Shown piece after piece: positions 46,488 to 55,829 of a DNA stretch of 64,000 nt (positions are counted from its first letter, which is position 1; the number at the start of each line of letters is the position of its first letter). A program made the position numbers and the translations under genes. Source of the DNA: Rhodospirillales bacterium (lineage in GTDB: Bacteria; Pseudomonadota; Alphaproteobacteria; Rhodospirillales; WMHbin7); NCBI GenBank assembly GCA_016214125.1, contig JACRPC010000030.1:1-64000 (forward strand), read 5' to 3'. The notes beneath the pieces were generated by a model. The model was given only the letters and a program-made list of their open reading frames with translations, was not told where the DNA came from and searched no databases.

Positions 46488-46830
46488 TCCCTTCGACGTG
46501 GTGGCGCTGCCGTTCCCCTATGGCGAACGGCCGGTGCGCCAACGCCGCCCCGCTTTGGTGATCTCGGCGTCCTTTCTGGCGCGCGAGCAGGGGCTGGCCT
46601 GGGTGGCGATGATCACCGCCAGGGCCAATCCCGCCCAGCCGGGCGACATCGCGATCGCCGATTGGGCCGAGGCCGGGCTGCCGATCGCCTCGGTGATCCG
46701 GCCGGGTAAGATCGCCACCGTCGAGGCCGATCGGCTGGAGATTCTTGGCCGGCTTGACCCCGCCACCATCGCCCAGGTGCAAGAGGCGCTTAGCCGCCTG
46801 GGCGCCGCCTGGCTTACTCGTCCTTCATGA
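46456..46830 (+). CDS. PemK/MazF-family toxin
   Basis: 124 residues from the ATG at 46456. FDVVALPFPYGERPVRQRRP then ALVISASF is the PemK-like opening, and SVIRPGKIATVEADRLEILG the second conserved strand region. Predicted endoribonuclease, paired with the AbrB-fold antitoxin. Its end overlaps the convergent pentapeptide gene by 17 bases. Confidence 0.85.
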   Translation: MPTARATPVCDPFDVVALPFPYGERPVRQRRPALVISASFLAREQGLAWVAMITARANPAQPGDIAIADWAEAGLPIASVIRPGKIATVEADRLEILGRLDPATIAQVQEALSRLGAAWLTRPS

Positions 46831-48073
46831 TGGCGCTGGTCAGATCGGCGTCCTTCAGATTGGCGTCGATGGTCTTGGCGTTTTCCAGATTGGCACCCGT
46901 GAGGTTGGCCCGCGTCAAATTGGCGCGCTTCAGATTGGCGCCGTAGAGATCGGCCTTGCTGAAATTGGTCGGCCATTCCTTGTTGGTCGACAGGCCCTGG
47001 CGGTCGAGGATTTCCTTGGGGCTGGCGTCGGCGTCGCGCAGATTGGCGTAAAGCAGGAGCGCGTTGGCGAAATTGGCGCCGCGCATCTGCACGCCCATCA
47101 TGTTGGCGTTTTCCAGATTGGCGCCGGTAAGGTCGGCCATGTTGAGTTCCATGCCGGCCAGATTGGCGCCGGTGAAATCGACCCTTTTCAGCGAGGCGCC
47201 GCTGAGATTGAACGAGCGGAAATCGACATAGCTGAAATCGAGGCCGTCGAGCACGGCGCGGGTGCCCTGGGTGCCCAGGGTGGCGATCCAGGCGGCGTGC
47301 TCGCGCAACACCTTGCGGATGTCGATCGACAGGGCGACCAGGTCGCGGGTCGTCTTGGCGTTTTGCATCTTGGCCTTCGACAGATCGACGCCTTCCAGAT
47401 TGCACGAGGCCAGATTGACGTTGTTGAAATTGGCGCCGCGCACATCGGCCCCGGCCAGATTGGCGCCGCACAGATTGACGCCCGATAGATTGGCGTTCAT
47501 CAGCTTGGCGCCGCTCAGATCGACGTCGGTGAGCACGGAATCGGTCAGATCGGCGTCGTTCAAGATGGCGCCGGTAAGCGAGGCGCCGGTGAGATCGGTC
47601 TGGATGATGGTGGCCCGGGCCAGCCGGGCGCCCCGCAACGACACGCCGGTGAGATCGGCGAGCTGGGTGCCCTTCAATTCGTGGCGATGCGCCAGGAACT
47701 TGATTTCGCCGGTGCCGCCCACCGCCAAGGTGCCGTCGCGCAGATCGGCGCCTTCGAGATTGGCGTGGTCGAGCACCGCGCCGCGCAAATAGGTGCCGCG
47801 CAGATCGCAGCCCTTGAGATTGGCCTGGGCCAGATTGGCGTTGAAGAAATCGGCGGCATACAAATCGGCGCCTTCGAAATCGACGCCGATCAGCAGGCAA
47901 TCGCAAAAGGCGGCGCCGACCAGCTTGGCGCCCCGAAGGGTGACGCGGGTGAAATTGTTGCCCGACAGATCGGTGAGGGTGAAATCGGCCTGGGCGCCGC
48001 CCTCTTTCTTGAGCCAGAGCTTGTGGTCGCGCAAGATGGAAACGATCTGCGACGGAGTCAGGTTCTTCCGCAT
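46814..48073 (-). CDS. Pentapeptide-repeat protein
   Basis: 419 residues dominated by A(D/N)LxxA five-residue repeats in two blocks (about 45-230 and 270-419), forming right-handed quadrilateral beta-helices. The blocks are separated by a non-repeat helical segment (TTRDLVALSIDIRKVLREHA). The N-terminus MRKNLTPSQIVSILRDHKLW is conserved in similar alphaproteobacterial proteins. No signal peptide. Function unknown; some pentapeptide proteins mimic DNA or scaffold membranes, but nothing here supports either. Confidence 0.88.
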   Translation of the reverse strand: MRKNLTPSQIVSILRDHKLWLKKEGGAQADFTLTDLSGNNFTRVTLRGAKLVGAAFCDCLLIGVDFEGADLYAADFFNANLAQANLKGCDLRGTYLRGAVLDHANLEGADLRDGTLAVGGTGEIKFLAHRHELKGTQLADLTGVSLRGARLARATIIQTDLTGASLTGAILNDADLTDSVLTDVDLSGAKLMNANLSGVNLCGANLAGADVRGANFNNVNLASCNLEGVDLSKAKMQNAKTTRDLVALSIDIRKVLREHAAWIATLGTQGTRAVLDGLDFSYVDFRSFNLSGASLKRVDFTGANLAGMELNMADLTGANLENANMMGVQMRGANFANALLLYANLRDADASPKEILDRQGLSTNKEWPTNFSKADLYGANLKRANLTRANLTGANLENAKTIDANLKDADLTSAIMKDE

Positions 48074-48241
48074 GCTCCCCTACCCCTGATGCGCCGGCCT
48101 CCGGCCGGCCTGGCCCGCCCCTGAACGCATCCTAGTGGAATCGCCGGGCCGCTTCCAGCCACCCCGGCGGGCCGGCACAAATCGGTTTTCCCAAAGCCCG
48201 ATTCATCCTAGCCTGTCGGTTCCGACAAGCCGAGGTGATTC

Positions 48242-48499
48242 ATGGCGCATCCCGACGTGATCGAGGCCAAAGTGATCGGCGAACTGGAACTCCAGGTGGC
48301 GTTCGCCGACGGGCTGGAGGGCAAGGTGCAGTTCCGCCAACGATTCCTGCAAGGCCCGCTGGCCGCCCTTAGGGACCCCGATCTGTTTTTCCAGGTTGCG
48401 GTCGAGGACGGCGCCATCCTTTGGCCGGGCGGCATCGAGCTGAATATCGATCCCCTCTACGAGGCGATCCTGCGCGACGGCGTCTGGATCGGGGAGTGA
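48242..48499 (+). CDS. DUF2442 domain protein
   Basis: 85 residues: VIGELELQVAFADGLEGKVQ ... LNIDPLYEAIL matches DUF2442, a small alpha/beta protein often next to DUF4160 or TA genes. No DUF4160 partner here. GAGG lies 6 bases before the ATG. comM follows after 13 bases. Confidence 0.82.
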   Translation: MAHPDVIEAKVIGELELQVAFADGLEGKVQFRQRFLQGPLAALRDPDLFFQVAVEDGAILWPGGIELNIDPLYEAILRDGVWIGE

Positions 48500-48512
48500 G
48501 GGAAGCGCCCGC

Positions 48513-50036
48513 GTGATCGCCCGCGTCTCCACCGTCGCCTTCGCCGGCATCGAGGTTCTGGAAATCGACGTCCAGGTGCAGATGGCGGCCGGGCTGCCCG
48601 CCTTCACCCTGGTCGGCCTGCCCGACAAGGCGGTGGGCGAAAGCCGCGAGCGGGTGCGGGCCGCCCTGGTCGCCTTGGGTCTGGCTTTGCCGCCCAAGCG
48701 CATCACCGTCAATCTGGCGCCCGCCGATCTTCTGAAGGAAGGCAGCCATTTCGATCTGCCGATCGCCTTGGCCCTGTTGGTCGCCATGGGCGTCCTGCCC
48801 GGCCCCGAGATCGAAGGCTATGTGGCGCTGGGCGAGATGGGGCTGGATGGCTCGCTGGCGCCGGTGGCCGGGGTCTTGCCCGCCGCCATCGCCGCCCTTC
48901 GGCTGGGCAAGGGGCTGATCTGCCCCAAGCCCCAGGGCGGCGAGGCCGCCTGGGCCGGCGATCTTTCCGTGCTCGCCCCGGCCTCCTTGCTGGCGCTGGT
49001 CAATCATTTCAAGGGCACCCAGGTGCTGTCGGCTCCCGAACCGGTCATGGAAGAGGATGGCGCCCTATTGCCCGATCTGGCCGAGATCAAGGGCCAGGAA
49101 ACCGCCAAGCGGGCGCTCGAAGTGGCCGCCGCCGGCGGCCATAATCTGCTGATGATCGGCCCGCCCGGCTCGGGCAAATCGATGCTGGCCCAGCGCCTGC
49201 CCGGCCTTTTGCCGCCCCTCTCGCCCAGCGAAGCCCTGGAGGTGAGTCTGATTCACAGCGTCGCCGGCAAGCTGGCGGGCGGGCGGCTGTTGCGCAGGCG
49301 CGGCTTTCGCGACCCGCACCATTCGGCCTCGATCCCGGCCTTGATCGGCGGCGGCCTGCGCGCCCGGCCAGGCGAGGTGTCGCTGGCCCATCTGGGGGTG
49401 CTGTTTCTCGACGAACTGCCCGAATTCCAGCGCCCGGTGCTCGAAGCGCTGCGCCAGCCGATCGAGTCGGGCAAGGCGGTGGTGGCCAGGGCCAACGCCC
49501 ATGTCTCCTATCCGGCCCGCTTCCAGCTTGTGGCGGCGATGAATCCCTGCCGCTGCGGCTATCTCGACGATCCCCAGCTTGCCTGCAACAAGGTGCCGCG
49601 CTGCGCCGCCGAATACCAGTCGCGCATTTCCGGGCCCCTGTTCGATCGCATCGATCTGCATGTCGAGGTTCCCGCGGTCAATCCGGCCGATCTTTCGCTG
49701 CCGCCGCCGGCCGAAGGCTCGGCCGAGGTGGCCAAGCGGGTCGCCCAAGCCCGCCGCCGCCAGCTCGAACGTTATCGGGACGAGGGCATCCGCACCAACG
49801 CCGAGGCCGACGGCGCCCTTCTCGACCGGGTGGCCAAGCCCGACGCCGAGGGACGGCGCCTCTTGGCCGAGGCCGCCGAAAGAATGCGCTTGTCGGCCAG
49901 GGCCTACCATCGCATCCTGAGGGTGGCGCGGACCTTGGCCGATCTCGAGGAACGCGAAGGCGTCAACCGCCTGCACATCGCCGAGGCGCTGTCTTACCGG
50001 CGCATCATGCCCGGAAGGCCGGGGCTTAACGGATAA
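48513..50036 (+). CDS. comM: YifB/ComM Mg-chelatase-like AAA ATPase
   Basis: 507 residues from a GTG. N-terminal Lon-like ChlI domain (MIARVSTVAFAGIEVLEIDV), Walker A GPPGSGKS at 216-223, Walker B VLFLDELPEF, and the C-terminal Mg-chelatase domain with MNPCRCGY. ComM drives branch migration during integration of transforming DNA. It is followed by the URO-D family gene after 22 bases. Confidence 0.93.
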   Translation: MIARVSTVAFAGIEVLEIDVQVQMAAGLPAFTLVGLPDKAVGESRERVRAALVALGLALPPKRITVNLAPADLLKEGSHFDLPIALALLVAMGVLPGPEIEGYVALGEMGLDGSLAPVAGVLPAAIAALRLGKGLICPKPQGGEAAWAGDLSVLAPASLLALVNHFKGTQVLSAPEPVMEEDGALLPDLAEIKGQETAKRALEVAAAGGHNLLMIGPPGSGKSMLAQRLPGLLPPLSPSEALEVSLIHSVAGKLAGGRLLRRRGFRDPHHSASIPALIGGGLRARPGEVSLAHLGVLFLDELPEFQRPVLEALRQPIESGKAVVARANAHVSYPARFQLVAAMNPCRCGYLDDPQLACNKVPRCAAEYQSRISGPLFDRIDLHVEVPAVNPADLSLPPPAEGSAEVAKRVAQARRRQLERYRDEGIRTNAEADGALLDRVAKPDAEGRRLLAEAAERMRLSARAYHRILRVARTLADLEEREGVNRLHIAEALSYRRIMPGRPGLNG

Positions 50037-50058
50037 GATTCGACAAGGGAGGCTGGGG

Positions 50059-51318
50059 ATGGACGCGATCGTCGACAAGAAGGCGATGTTCGAGGAAAAG
50101 ACCAAGCGTTTGAACGACGCCGTCGCGCTCAAAGAGACCGACCGGGTGCCGGTCGCCTATTCGGCCATGTTCTGGCATTCCTTCTATGCCGGCGAGACGG
50201 TGCGGCGCGCAATGTACGATTATGACTGGCTGGCTGAGATCACGCTTAAGATCGCCCAGGATCTCGATCCCGACGGCGTCAACCCGCCGCACATGATCAA
50301 CGCGCTCGGTCCCACCATGGACCTGATCGGCTACAAGCAACTCGAATGGCCGGGCCACGGGGTCGATGAACATTCGGGCTATCAGTATGTCGACGCCGAA
50401 TACATGAAACCCGAGGAATACGACGACTTCATCATGGACCCGAGCTGGTTCTACCTGACCAAATTCATGCCCAGGGTGGCCGACATCTACGCCCCCTTTG
50501 CAAAATTGCCGCAGTTTCCAGCCTTCCAGCACACCCGCATGATCCAGATGAGCCGCTTCTTCGCCAACCCCGATCTCCAGGCGGCCTTCGACCGGCTGGG
50601 TAAGGCGGGCGAGGAAATGCTGCGCATGTTCGCTCGCGCCAACCGCTTCATCGACGAGTTGAAGGTGTTGGGATACCCCTTGTCGCAATCGACGACCAGC
50701 GCCGCGCCTTACGATTATTTCGCCGACTATCTGCGCGGCTCGAAGGGCATCATGCTCGATCTCTTCCGGCGTAAGGACAAGCTCTTGGAGGCGATGGAGC
50801 GCCTGGTGCCGATCCTGGTCCGCAACGGCGTGTTGGCCATCCAGCCTTTCGAGTGCAAGGTGATGTTCATGCCCATGCATTGGGGCCTGGATGGATTCAT
50901 GTCGCTCGACCAGTTCAAGACCTTCTTCTGGCCGCAACTGCGCAAGGTGATGATGGGCTTCATCGAAAACGGCATCGTGCCGCTCATCCTTTGGGAGGGC
51001 GATTGCGCCTCGCGCCTGGAAACCATCGCCGATGTTCCCAAGGGCACCTGCATCTACTGGTTCGAGCGCACCGACCTTCGCCTGGCCAAGGCGGTTTTGG
51101 GCAGCCATGTCTGCCTTAGGGGCAATGTGCCGCCCTCGCTTTTCAACACCGGCAACCCCGATGACGTCACCGACTATTGCCGCAGCCTGATCAAGGACGT
51201 CGGCAAGGGTGGCGGATTCATCCTGGATGGGGGCGTCGGCATCCCCGACGAGGCGAAAATCGAGAACGCAAGGGCCATGTACCAGGCCGCCAAGCGCTTC
51301 GCGCCCGGGGTGGGGTGA
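50059..51318 (+). CDS. Uroporphyrinogen decarboxylase superfamily protein (divergent)
   Basis: 419 residues with the URO-D/MtaA TIM-barrel: TDRVPVAYSAMFW near the N-terminus and LRGNVPPSLFNTGNPDDVTD near the C-terminus. It is about 70 residues longer than HemE and lacks the HemE N-terminal RPVWLMRQAGR signature, so it is not heme-pathway HemE. Where corrinoid/CoM methyltransferases of the family have an H-x-C motif, I see WEGDC. A methyltransferase or demethylase role is possible but unproven. Preceded by GGGAGG. Confidence 0.78.
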   Translation: MDAIVDKKAMFEEKTKRLNDAVALKETDRVPVAYSAMFWHSFYAGETVRRAMYDYDWLAEITLKIAQDLDPDGVNPPHMINALGPTMDLIGYKQLEWPGHGVDEHSGYQYVDAEYMKPEEYDDFIMDPSWFYLTKFMPRVADIYAPFAKLPQFPAFQHTRMIQMSRFFANPDLQAAFDRLGKAGEEMLRMFARANRFIDELKVLGYPLSQSTTSAAPYDYFADYLRGSKGIMLDLFRRKDKLLEAMERLVPILVRNGVLAIQPFECKVMFMPMHWGLDGFMSLDQFKTFFWPQLRKVMMGFIENGIVPLILWEGDCASRLETIADVPKGTCIYWFERTDLRLAKAVLGSHVCLRGNVPPSLFNTGNPDDVTDYCRSLIKDVGKGGGFILDGGVGIPDEAKIENARAMYQAAKRFAPGVG

Positions 51319-51516
51319 GGCGTAACATACTGTAATCACATGTGTTTTTCAGGACTGTGGGTAACTTCATCCGTTGTTTTCCACCGCCCGCCGGGCTGTG
51401 AAAATTAACGAATCTGCGATTGCAGTTGAAAACCCGGCCTCTTCCGCGCCGTTTTTAACTACGAATGTTGTTTGTAGCCGGGCTGGTCAAGAAATTCCCA
51501 CCGACAGCCGAAACAT

Positions 51517-51525
51517 TTATCCACA
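51517..51525 (+). promoter_or_regulatory. DnaA box 1
   Basis: TTATCCACA, perfect match to the consensus. Confidence 0.75.
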
Positions 51526-51536
51526 GAAATTCTGGC

Positions 51537-51545
51537 TTATCCACA
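51537..51545 (+). promoter_or_regulatory. DnaA box 2
   Basis: TTATCCACA, perfect match, same orientation as box 1 and two helical turns away. Confidence 0.75.
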
Positions 51546-51653
51546 GGGCGGGCAAGTAGATCCGCCGCCGGACCCCGTTTTCCCGTCGTCTTCATGACGG
51601 GACGCAAGGAAAGGAAAAATTTATATTTTCCGGCCGAGCCGACCGGCGCCGAC

Positions 51654-52040
51654 TCAATCGGTCTTCGAAACGCTTTCCGGCGGCTTGGGAACCATGCGCC
51701 CGAGCCTCCTTCCGCCGAAGACATGGACATGGACATGCGGCACTTCCTGGCCGCCCTCGGGGCCCGTGTTGACCAAGATGCGATAGCCCGATTGCTCGAC
51801 GCCCCTGGCCTTGGCCACCCGATGCGCGCCCCGGATCAGGGCGGCGATTTCCCCGTCCGAAGCCTGCTCGCAGAAATCGTTCAGGGTTGCGTATGATTTT
51901 TTGGGGATCACCAGCACATGCACCGGCGCCTGGGGCTGAATATCCTCGAAAGCCAGGATTTCCGTGTCTTCCAGAACCTTTTTGCAGGGCAATTCGCCCC
52001 TAAGGATGCGGGCGAAGACGTTGTTGGGATCGTAGCTCAT
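51654..52040 (-). CDS. HIT-family nucleotide hydrolase (HinT-like)
   Basis: 128 residues with the histidine triad HVHVHVFGG near residue 101 and NVFARILRGELPCKKVLEDT at the start. Typical purine nucleoside phosphoramidase of the Hint branch. Lies 14 bases after hisE, last in the his transcript. Confidence 0.94.
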   Translation of the reverse strand: MSYDPNNVFARILRGELPCKKVLEDTEILAFEDIQPQAPVHVLVIPKKSYATLNDFCEQASDGEIAALIRGAHRVAKARGVEQSGYRILVNTGPEGGQEVPHVHVHVFGGRRLGRMVPKPPESVSKTD

Positions 52041-52054
52041 GGTTCAGCCGTTGC

Positions 52055-52384
52055 TTATTTGCCGTTGCGGGCTTTTTTCTCGTCGACGCCCGAGGTGCCC
52101 ATCCGCTCGGCCAGCTTGGCCCAGACATGGTGGGGCTTGACGCCGCATTCCGCCCACAGAACGAGCAGGTGATAGAACAGATCGGCGCTTTCGCCGGCCA
52201 CATGGTCGGGGCTTTCCGACAGGGCGGCCACCACCGTTTCCACCGCCTCTTCGCCCACTTTCTGGGCGATTTTCTTCCGTCCCTTGGCGAACAGCTTGGC
52301 CGTATAGGATTTTTCGGGATCGCCGCCCTTGCGGCTCTCGATCACCTTGTAAAGCTCTTCCAGGATGGTGGGTTCGACCTTCAT
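52055..52384 (-). CDS. hisE: Phosphoribosyl-ATP diphosphatase
   Basis: 109 residues from the ATG at 52384. MazG-like all-alpha domain with KVGEEAVETVVAAL and ESADLFYHLLVLW, the metal-binding Glu/Asp signature of HisE. Second step of histidine synthesis. 78 bases separate it from hisF; TATATATA in that gap could be a -10. Confidence 0.96.
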   Translation of the reverse strand: MKVEPTILEELYKVIESRKGGDPEKSYTAKLFAKGRKKIAQKVGEEAVETVVAALSESPDHVAGESADLFYHLLVLWAECGVKPHHVWAKLAERMGTSGVDEKKARNGK

Positions 52385-52462
52385 GGGACGAACTTTAGCC
52401 GAATCCTTCCGGCTTGTCACCAAATATGGGTGGGGCGAAGCCAACACCCAATATATATAGAG

Positions 52463-53227
52463 TCAGCCTTCGATCCGTACCGCGATGCCGGCGGCTTTCA
52501 TATGCTCTTTGGCCTGGCGGATGGAGTAGGTGCCGAAATGGAAGATCGAGGCGGCCAGCACCGCCGTGGCGTGACCTTCGCGGATGCCGTCGACCAGATG
52601 GTCGAGATTGCCGACGCCCCCTGAGGCGATCACCGGAATGGTCACCGCATCGGCCACCGCGCGGGTGAGCGGCAGATCGAAGCCCTGTTTGGTGCCGTCG
52701 CGGTCCATCGAGGTGAGCAGAATCTCCCCCGCCCCATAGCCGGCCATTCGTTTCGCCCACTGAACGGCGTTGATTCCGGTCGGTTTTCTCCCGCCATGGG
52801 TGAAGATTTCGAATTCTCCTTCACCCACTTTCTTTGCATCGATCGCCACCACGATGCATTGGCTGCCGAATTTCTCGGCCGCTTCGGCCACGAATTCGGG
52901 CCGGTGCACCGCCGCCGTGTTGATGGAAACCTTGTCCGAACCGGCCAGGAGCAGCTTGCGGATATCCTCGACCGTGCGCACGCCGCCCCCCACAGTAAGC
53001 GGCATGAAGCATTGCTCGGCGGTGCGGGCGACCACGTCATAGATGGTGTCGCGGTTCTCGTGGCTGGCGGTGATGTCGAGGAAGGTCAGTTCGTCGGCGC
53101 CCTCGCGGTCATAGAGCTTGGCCTGCTCGACCGGATCGCCGGCATCGACCAGATTGACGAAATTGACCCCCTTGACGACGCGGCCGTCCTTGACGTCCAG
53201 GCAGGGAATGATTCGCATCTTTAACAT
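52463..53227 (-). CDS. hisF: Imidazole glycerol phosphate synthase, cyclase subunit
   Basis: 254 residues, TIM barrel. [20 protein letters not shown] carries the first catalytic Asp and [11 protein letters not shown] the second; GGVGNLDHL closes the phosphate site. Works with HisH. Start overlaps the hisA stop by 7 bases. Confidence 0.98.
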   Translation of the reverse strand: MLKMRIIPCLDVKDGRVVKGVNFVNLVDAGDPVEQAKLYDREGADELTFLDITASHENRDTIYDVVARTAEQCFMPLTVGGGVRTVEDIRKLLLAGSDKVSINTAAVHRPEFVAEAAEKFGSQCIVVAIDAKKVGEGEFEIFTHGGRKPTGINAVQWAKRMAGYGAGEILLTSMDRDGTKQGFDLPLTRAVADAVTIPVIASGGVGNLDHLVDGIREGHATAVLAASIFHFGTYSIRQAKEHMKAAGIAVRIEG

Positions 53228-53949
53228 TCGTCGAAAACCCTTATGGCCTCAACGAGATCGAGCCTGCCGTCATAGAGCGCCCGGCCCGTTATAACGCCCT
53301 GGATTCCCGACCCCTCTTGGGCCTTCACCGCCCTTATGTCGGCGATCGAGGCCACGCCGCCCGAGACGATCACCGGGGTGGTGATCCGCCGCGCCAGCTC
53401 GGCCGAGGCCTCGACATTGGCGCCCACCAGCACCCCGTCGCGGTCGATGTCGGTATGGATGATGGCGGCCGCCCCGGCATCCTCGAATTTGAGGGCGAGG
53501 TCGAGCACCGTAAGTTCCGAGGTCTCCGCCCAGCCCTCGATGGCCACTTTTCCGCCTTTGGCGTCGATCCCCACCGCCACCTGGCCGGGGAATTTCCGGC
53601 AGGCCTCCTTGACCAGGGCAGGGTTGCGCAAGGCCACGGTGCCCAGGATGACCCTACGTAAGCCCTTGGCCAGCCACATCTCGATGGTGGCGAGGTCGCG
53701 GATGCCACCGCCAAGTTGAACCGGGATCGAAACGGTCTTCAGGATCGATTCGACGGCTTGGGCGTTAACGGGCTTACCGGCGAAGGCGCCGTTGAGATCG
53801 ACCACATGCAGCCAGCGGCAGCCGGCCTTGGCAAAGCGGGCGGCCTGGTCGGCCGGGTCGGTGTTGAACACCGTCGCCTGGTTCATCTCGCCCTTGACCA
53901 GGCGGACGCAGACCCCGTCCTTGAGATCGATGGCCGGGAAGAGGATCAT
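53221..53949 (-). CDS. hisA: ProFAR isomerase
   Basis: 242 residues, TIM barrel related to His[18 protein letters not shown] has the catalytic Asp, [16 protein letters not shown] the second; [13 protein letters not shown] and [10 protein letters not shown] bind the phosphates. Isomerises ProFAR to PRFAR. ATGA-type overlap with the hisH stop. Confidence 0.98.
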   Translation of the reverse strand: MILFPAIDLKDGVCVRLVKGEMNQATVFNTDPADQAARFAKAGCRWLHVVDLNGAFAGKPVNAQAVESILKTVSIPVQLGGGIRDLATIEMWLAKGLRRVILGTVALRNPALVKEACRKFPGQVAVGIDAKGGKVAIEGWAETSELTVLDLALKFEDAGAAAIIHTDIDRDGVLVGANVEASAELARRITTPVIVSGGVASIADIRAVKAQEGSGIQGVITGRALYDGRLDLVEAIRVFDEC

Positions 53950-54593
53950 GGCGACCAGGCCAGGAAGTTGGCGATCAGGGTCAGACCGGCGGCCTGGCTC
54001 TTCTCGGGATGGAACTGGGTGCCGACGATGTTGTCCCGCCCGATCACCGCCGCCACCGGCCCGCCATAGCCGACCCGGGCCAGAACCTGCGAATCCTTTT
54101 CGGCTACGAAATGATAGGAGTGGACGAAATAGGCATGCCGCCCCTTCCCCAGCCCTTCAAGTATCGGATGAGGTGTGGCCGGAATCTCAAGTTCGTTCCA
54201 GCCCATATGAGGAATTTTTAAGGTTGGATCGGAAGGGGTGAGCGGCCGCACCTCGCCCTTGATCCAGCCCAACCCGGCATGGCTGCCGTGTTCGAGCCCC
54301 CGGTCGGCCAGAAGCTGCATGCCGACGCAGATGCCCAAGAAGGGCCGCTTCTCCTCGAGCACCGCGCGCGCCAGGGCCTCGCCCACGCCGGGCAGGCCAT
54401 CGAGGCCGCGCTTGCAATCGGCGAAGGCCCCCACCCCGGGCAGCACGATATGGCCGGCTTGGGCCAGGTCCTTGGCCTGGGCGGTCACCCGCACCCGGCG
54501 CTTATCGCCCCTTTCGGCCAGGGCGCGCTCGAAGGCCTTGGCGGCCGAGCGCAGATTGCCCGAGCCGTAATCGATGATGACGACCGCGCTCAT
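53946..54593 (-). CDS. hisH: Imidazole glycerol phosphate synthase, glutaminase subunit
   Basis: 215 residues, class I amidotransferase. Nucleophile Cys in [12 protein letters not shown] and the His/Glu pair in [20 protein letters not shown] at the N-terminus. Supplies ammonia to HisF. Starts 6 bases after hisB. Confidence 0.98.
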   Translation of the reverse strand: MSAVVIIDYGSGNLRSAAKAFERALAERGDKRRVRVTAQAKDLAQAGHIVLPGVGAFADCKRGLDGLPGVGEALARAVLEEKRPFLGICVGMQLLADRGLEHGSHAGLGWIKGEVRPLTPSDPTLKIPHMGWNELEIPATPHPILEGLGKGRHAYFVHSYHFVAEKDSQVLARVGYGGPVAAVIGRDNIVGTQFHPEKSQAAGLTLIANFLAWSP

Positions 54594-54599
54594 CGACGC

Positions 54600-55187
54600 T
54601 TACAAGACCCCCTTGGTCGAGGGGATGGCGTCGGAGCGGCGGGGATCGATGGCCACCGCCTGACGCAACGCCCGGGCCAAGGCCTTGAAGGCCGATTCGA
54701 CGATGTGGTGGCTGTTCTCGCCATAGAAGGTTTCGGCGTGCAGCGTGATGCCCCCGGCCTGGACGAAGGCCTGGAACCACTCCTTGAACAGCTCGGTGTC
54801 CATTTCGCCCACCTTGGGCTGGACGAAACCCACCCGCCAGACCAGCACCGGCCGGTTGGATAGGTCGAGCACCACCCTTGTCAGGGCCTCGTCCATCGGC
54901 GCGTGCGCCTCGCCGTAGCGGGCGATGCCCTTGCGATCGCCCAAGGCCTTGGCGAAGGCCTGGCCCAGCGTGATGCCCACATCCTCGGTGGTGTGATGGA
55001 AATCGATGTGCAGATCGCCCTCGGCCTTCACCGTGATGTCGAACAGGCCGTGGCGGGCCAATTGCTCCAGCATATGGTCGAGAAACCCGATGCCGGTGGC
55101 GACCGAATAGAGCCCGGTGCCGTCGAGATCGATCTCGGCGGAAATCCGGGTTTCCTTGGTGGCGCGTTCGACTTTGGCCTTGCGCAT
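54600..55187 (-). CDS. hisB: Imidazoleglycerol-phosphate dehydratase
   Basis: 195 residues from the ATG at 55187 (monofunctional type, no phosphatase domain). The manganese ligands are in [25 protein letters not shown] and [16 protein letters not shown]. First gene of the minus-strand his block; hisG, hisD and hisI are not in the window. Divergent from hslV over an 87-base gap. Confidence 0.98.
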   Translation of the reverse strand: MRKAKVERATKETRISAEIDLDGTGLYSVATGIGFLDHMLEQLARHGLFDITVKAEGDLHIDFHHTTEDVGITLGQAFAKALGDRKGIARYGEAHAPMDEALTRVVLDLSNRPVLVWRVGFVQPKVGEMDTELFKEWFQAFVQAGGITLHAETFYGENSHHIVESAFKALARALRQAVAIDPRRSDAIPSTKGVL

Positions 55188-55274
55188 GGCGATGTCCTTG
55201 CTTAACCCCGCGCACTCATAGCAGGAAATCGATTCCCTTTGAAGGCCGGCTTGAGAGATGGCATGTATAGGCCC

Positions 55275-55829
55275 ATGAGCGAATCCCGATCCGAAAACCT
55301 CTGGCACGGCACCACCATCCTTTCGGTCCGCAAGGCGGGCAAAGTGGTGATCGCCGGCGACGGCCAGGTCAGCCTGGGCGCCACGGTGATCAAGTCGAAC
55401 GCCAAGAAGCTGCGCCGGCTGGGGGGCGAAAAGGTGATCGCCGGCTTTGCCGGCGCCACCGCCGACGCCTTCACGCTGTTCGAGCGCCTGGAAGCCAAGC
55501 TGGAAAAGCATCCCGACCAGTTGGCCCGGGCCTGCGTGGAACTGGCCAAGGATTGGCGGACCGATCGCTATCTGCGCCGCCTGGAAGCCATGATGGCGGT
55601 GGCCGACGCCAAGGTCTCGCTGGTCCTTACCGGCACCGGCGACGTGCTTGAGCCCGAGGACGGGCTGATCGGCATCGGTTCGGGCGGCACTTACGCCCTA
55701 GCCGCCGCCCGGGCCCTGATCGATCTCGACGCTCTCGATGCCGAGGCGATCGCTAGGAAGGCGATGGGCATCGCCGCCGACATCTGCGTTTACACCAACC
55801 GCAACATTTTGATCGAATCGCTCGGATGA
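55275..55829 (+). CDS. hslV: ATP-dependent protease subunit HslV (ClpQ)
   Basis: 184 residues from the ATG at 55275. After processing, the N-terminal Thr of [20 protein letters not shown] becomes the nucleophile; [14 protein letters not shown] and a C-terminal ADICVYTN follow. Proteasome-like chamber, partner of HslU. Its TGA overlaps the hslU ATG. Confidence 0.97.
   Translation: MSESRSENLWHGTTILSVRKAGKVVIAGDGQVSLGATVIKSNAKKLRRLGGEKVIAGFAGATADAFTLFERLEAKLEKHPDQLARACVELAKDWRTDRYLRRLEAMMAVADAKVSLVLTGTGDVLEPEDGLIGIGSGGTYALAAARALIDLDALDAEAIARKAMGIAADICVYTNRNILIESLG

Larger units (their letters stand above)
51319..51653. other. Candidate replication origin (oriC-like, DnaA-box cluster)
   Basis: 335 bases between converging genes, visibly more AT-rich than the surroundings. 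Contains two perfect DnaA boxes TTATCCACA (51517-51525, 51537-51545), spaced 20 bases start to start, and near-matches TGTGGGTAA (51356-51364, reverse), TTTTCCACC (51377-51385) and TGTGAAAAT (51397-51405, reverse). An AT-only tract occurs near 51617-51629. A URO-D family gene on one side and the his/hslVU block on the other recall the Caulobacter/Rickettsia origin next to hemE, but the gene here is not HemE. Confidence 0.45.

Noticed and set aside
50059-51318. hemE annotation for the URO-D family gene
   Set aside because: Too long and lacking the conserved HemE N-terminal arginine motif.
51581-51602. TCCCGTC...GACGGGA hairpin as a bidirectional terminator between the URO-D and HIT genes
   Set aside because: Only a 7-bp stem with an 8-base loop and no T-run on either strand.
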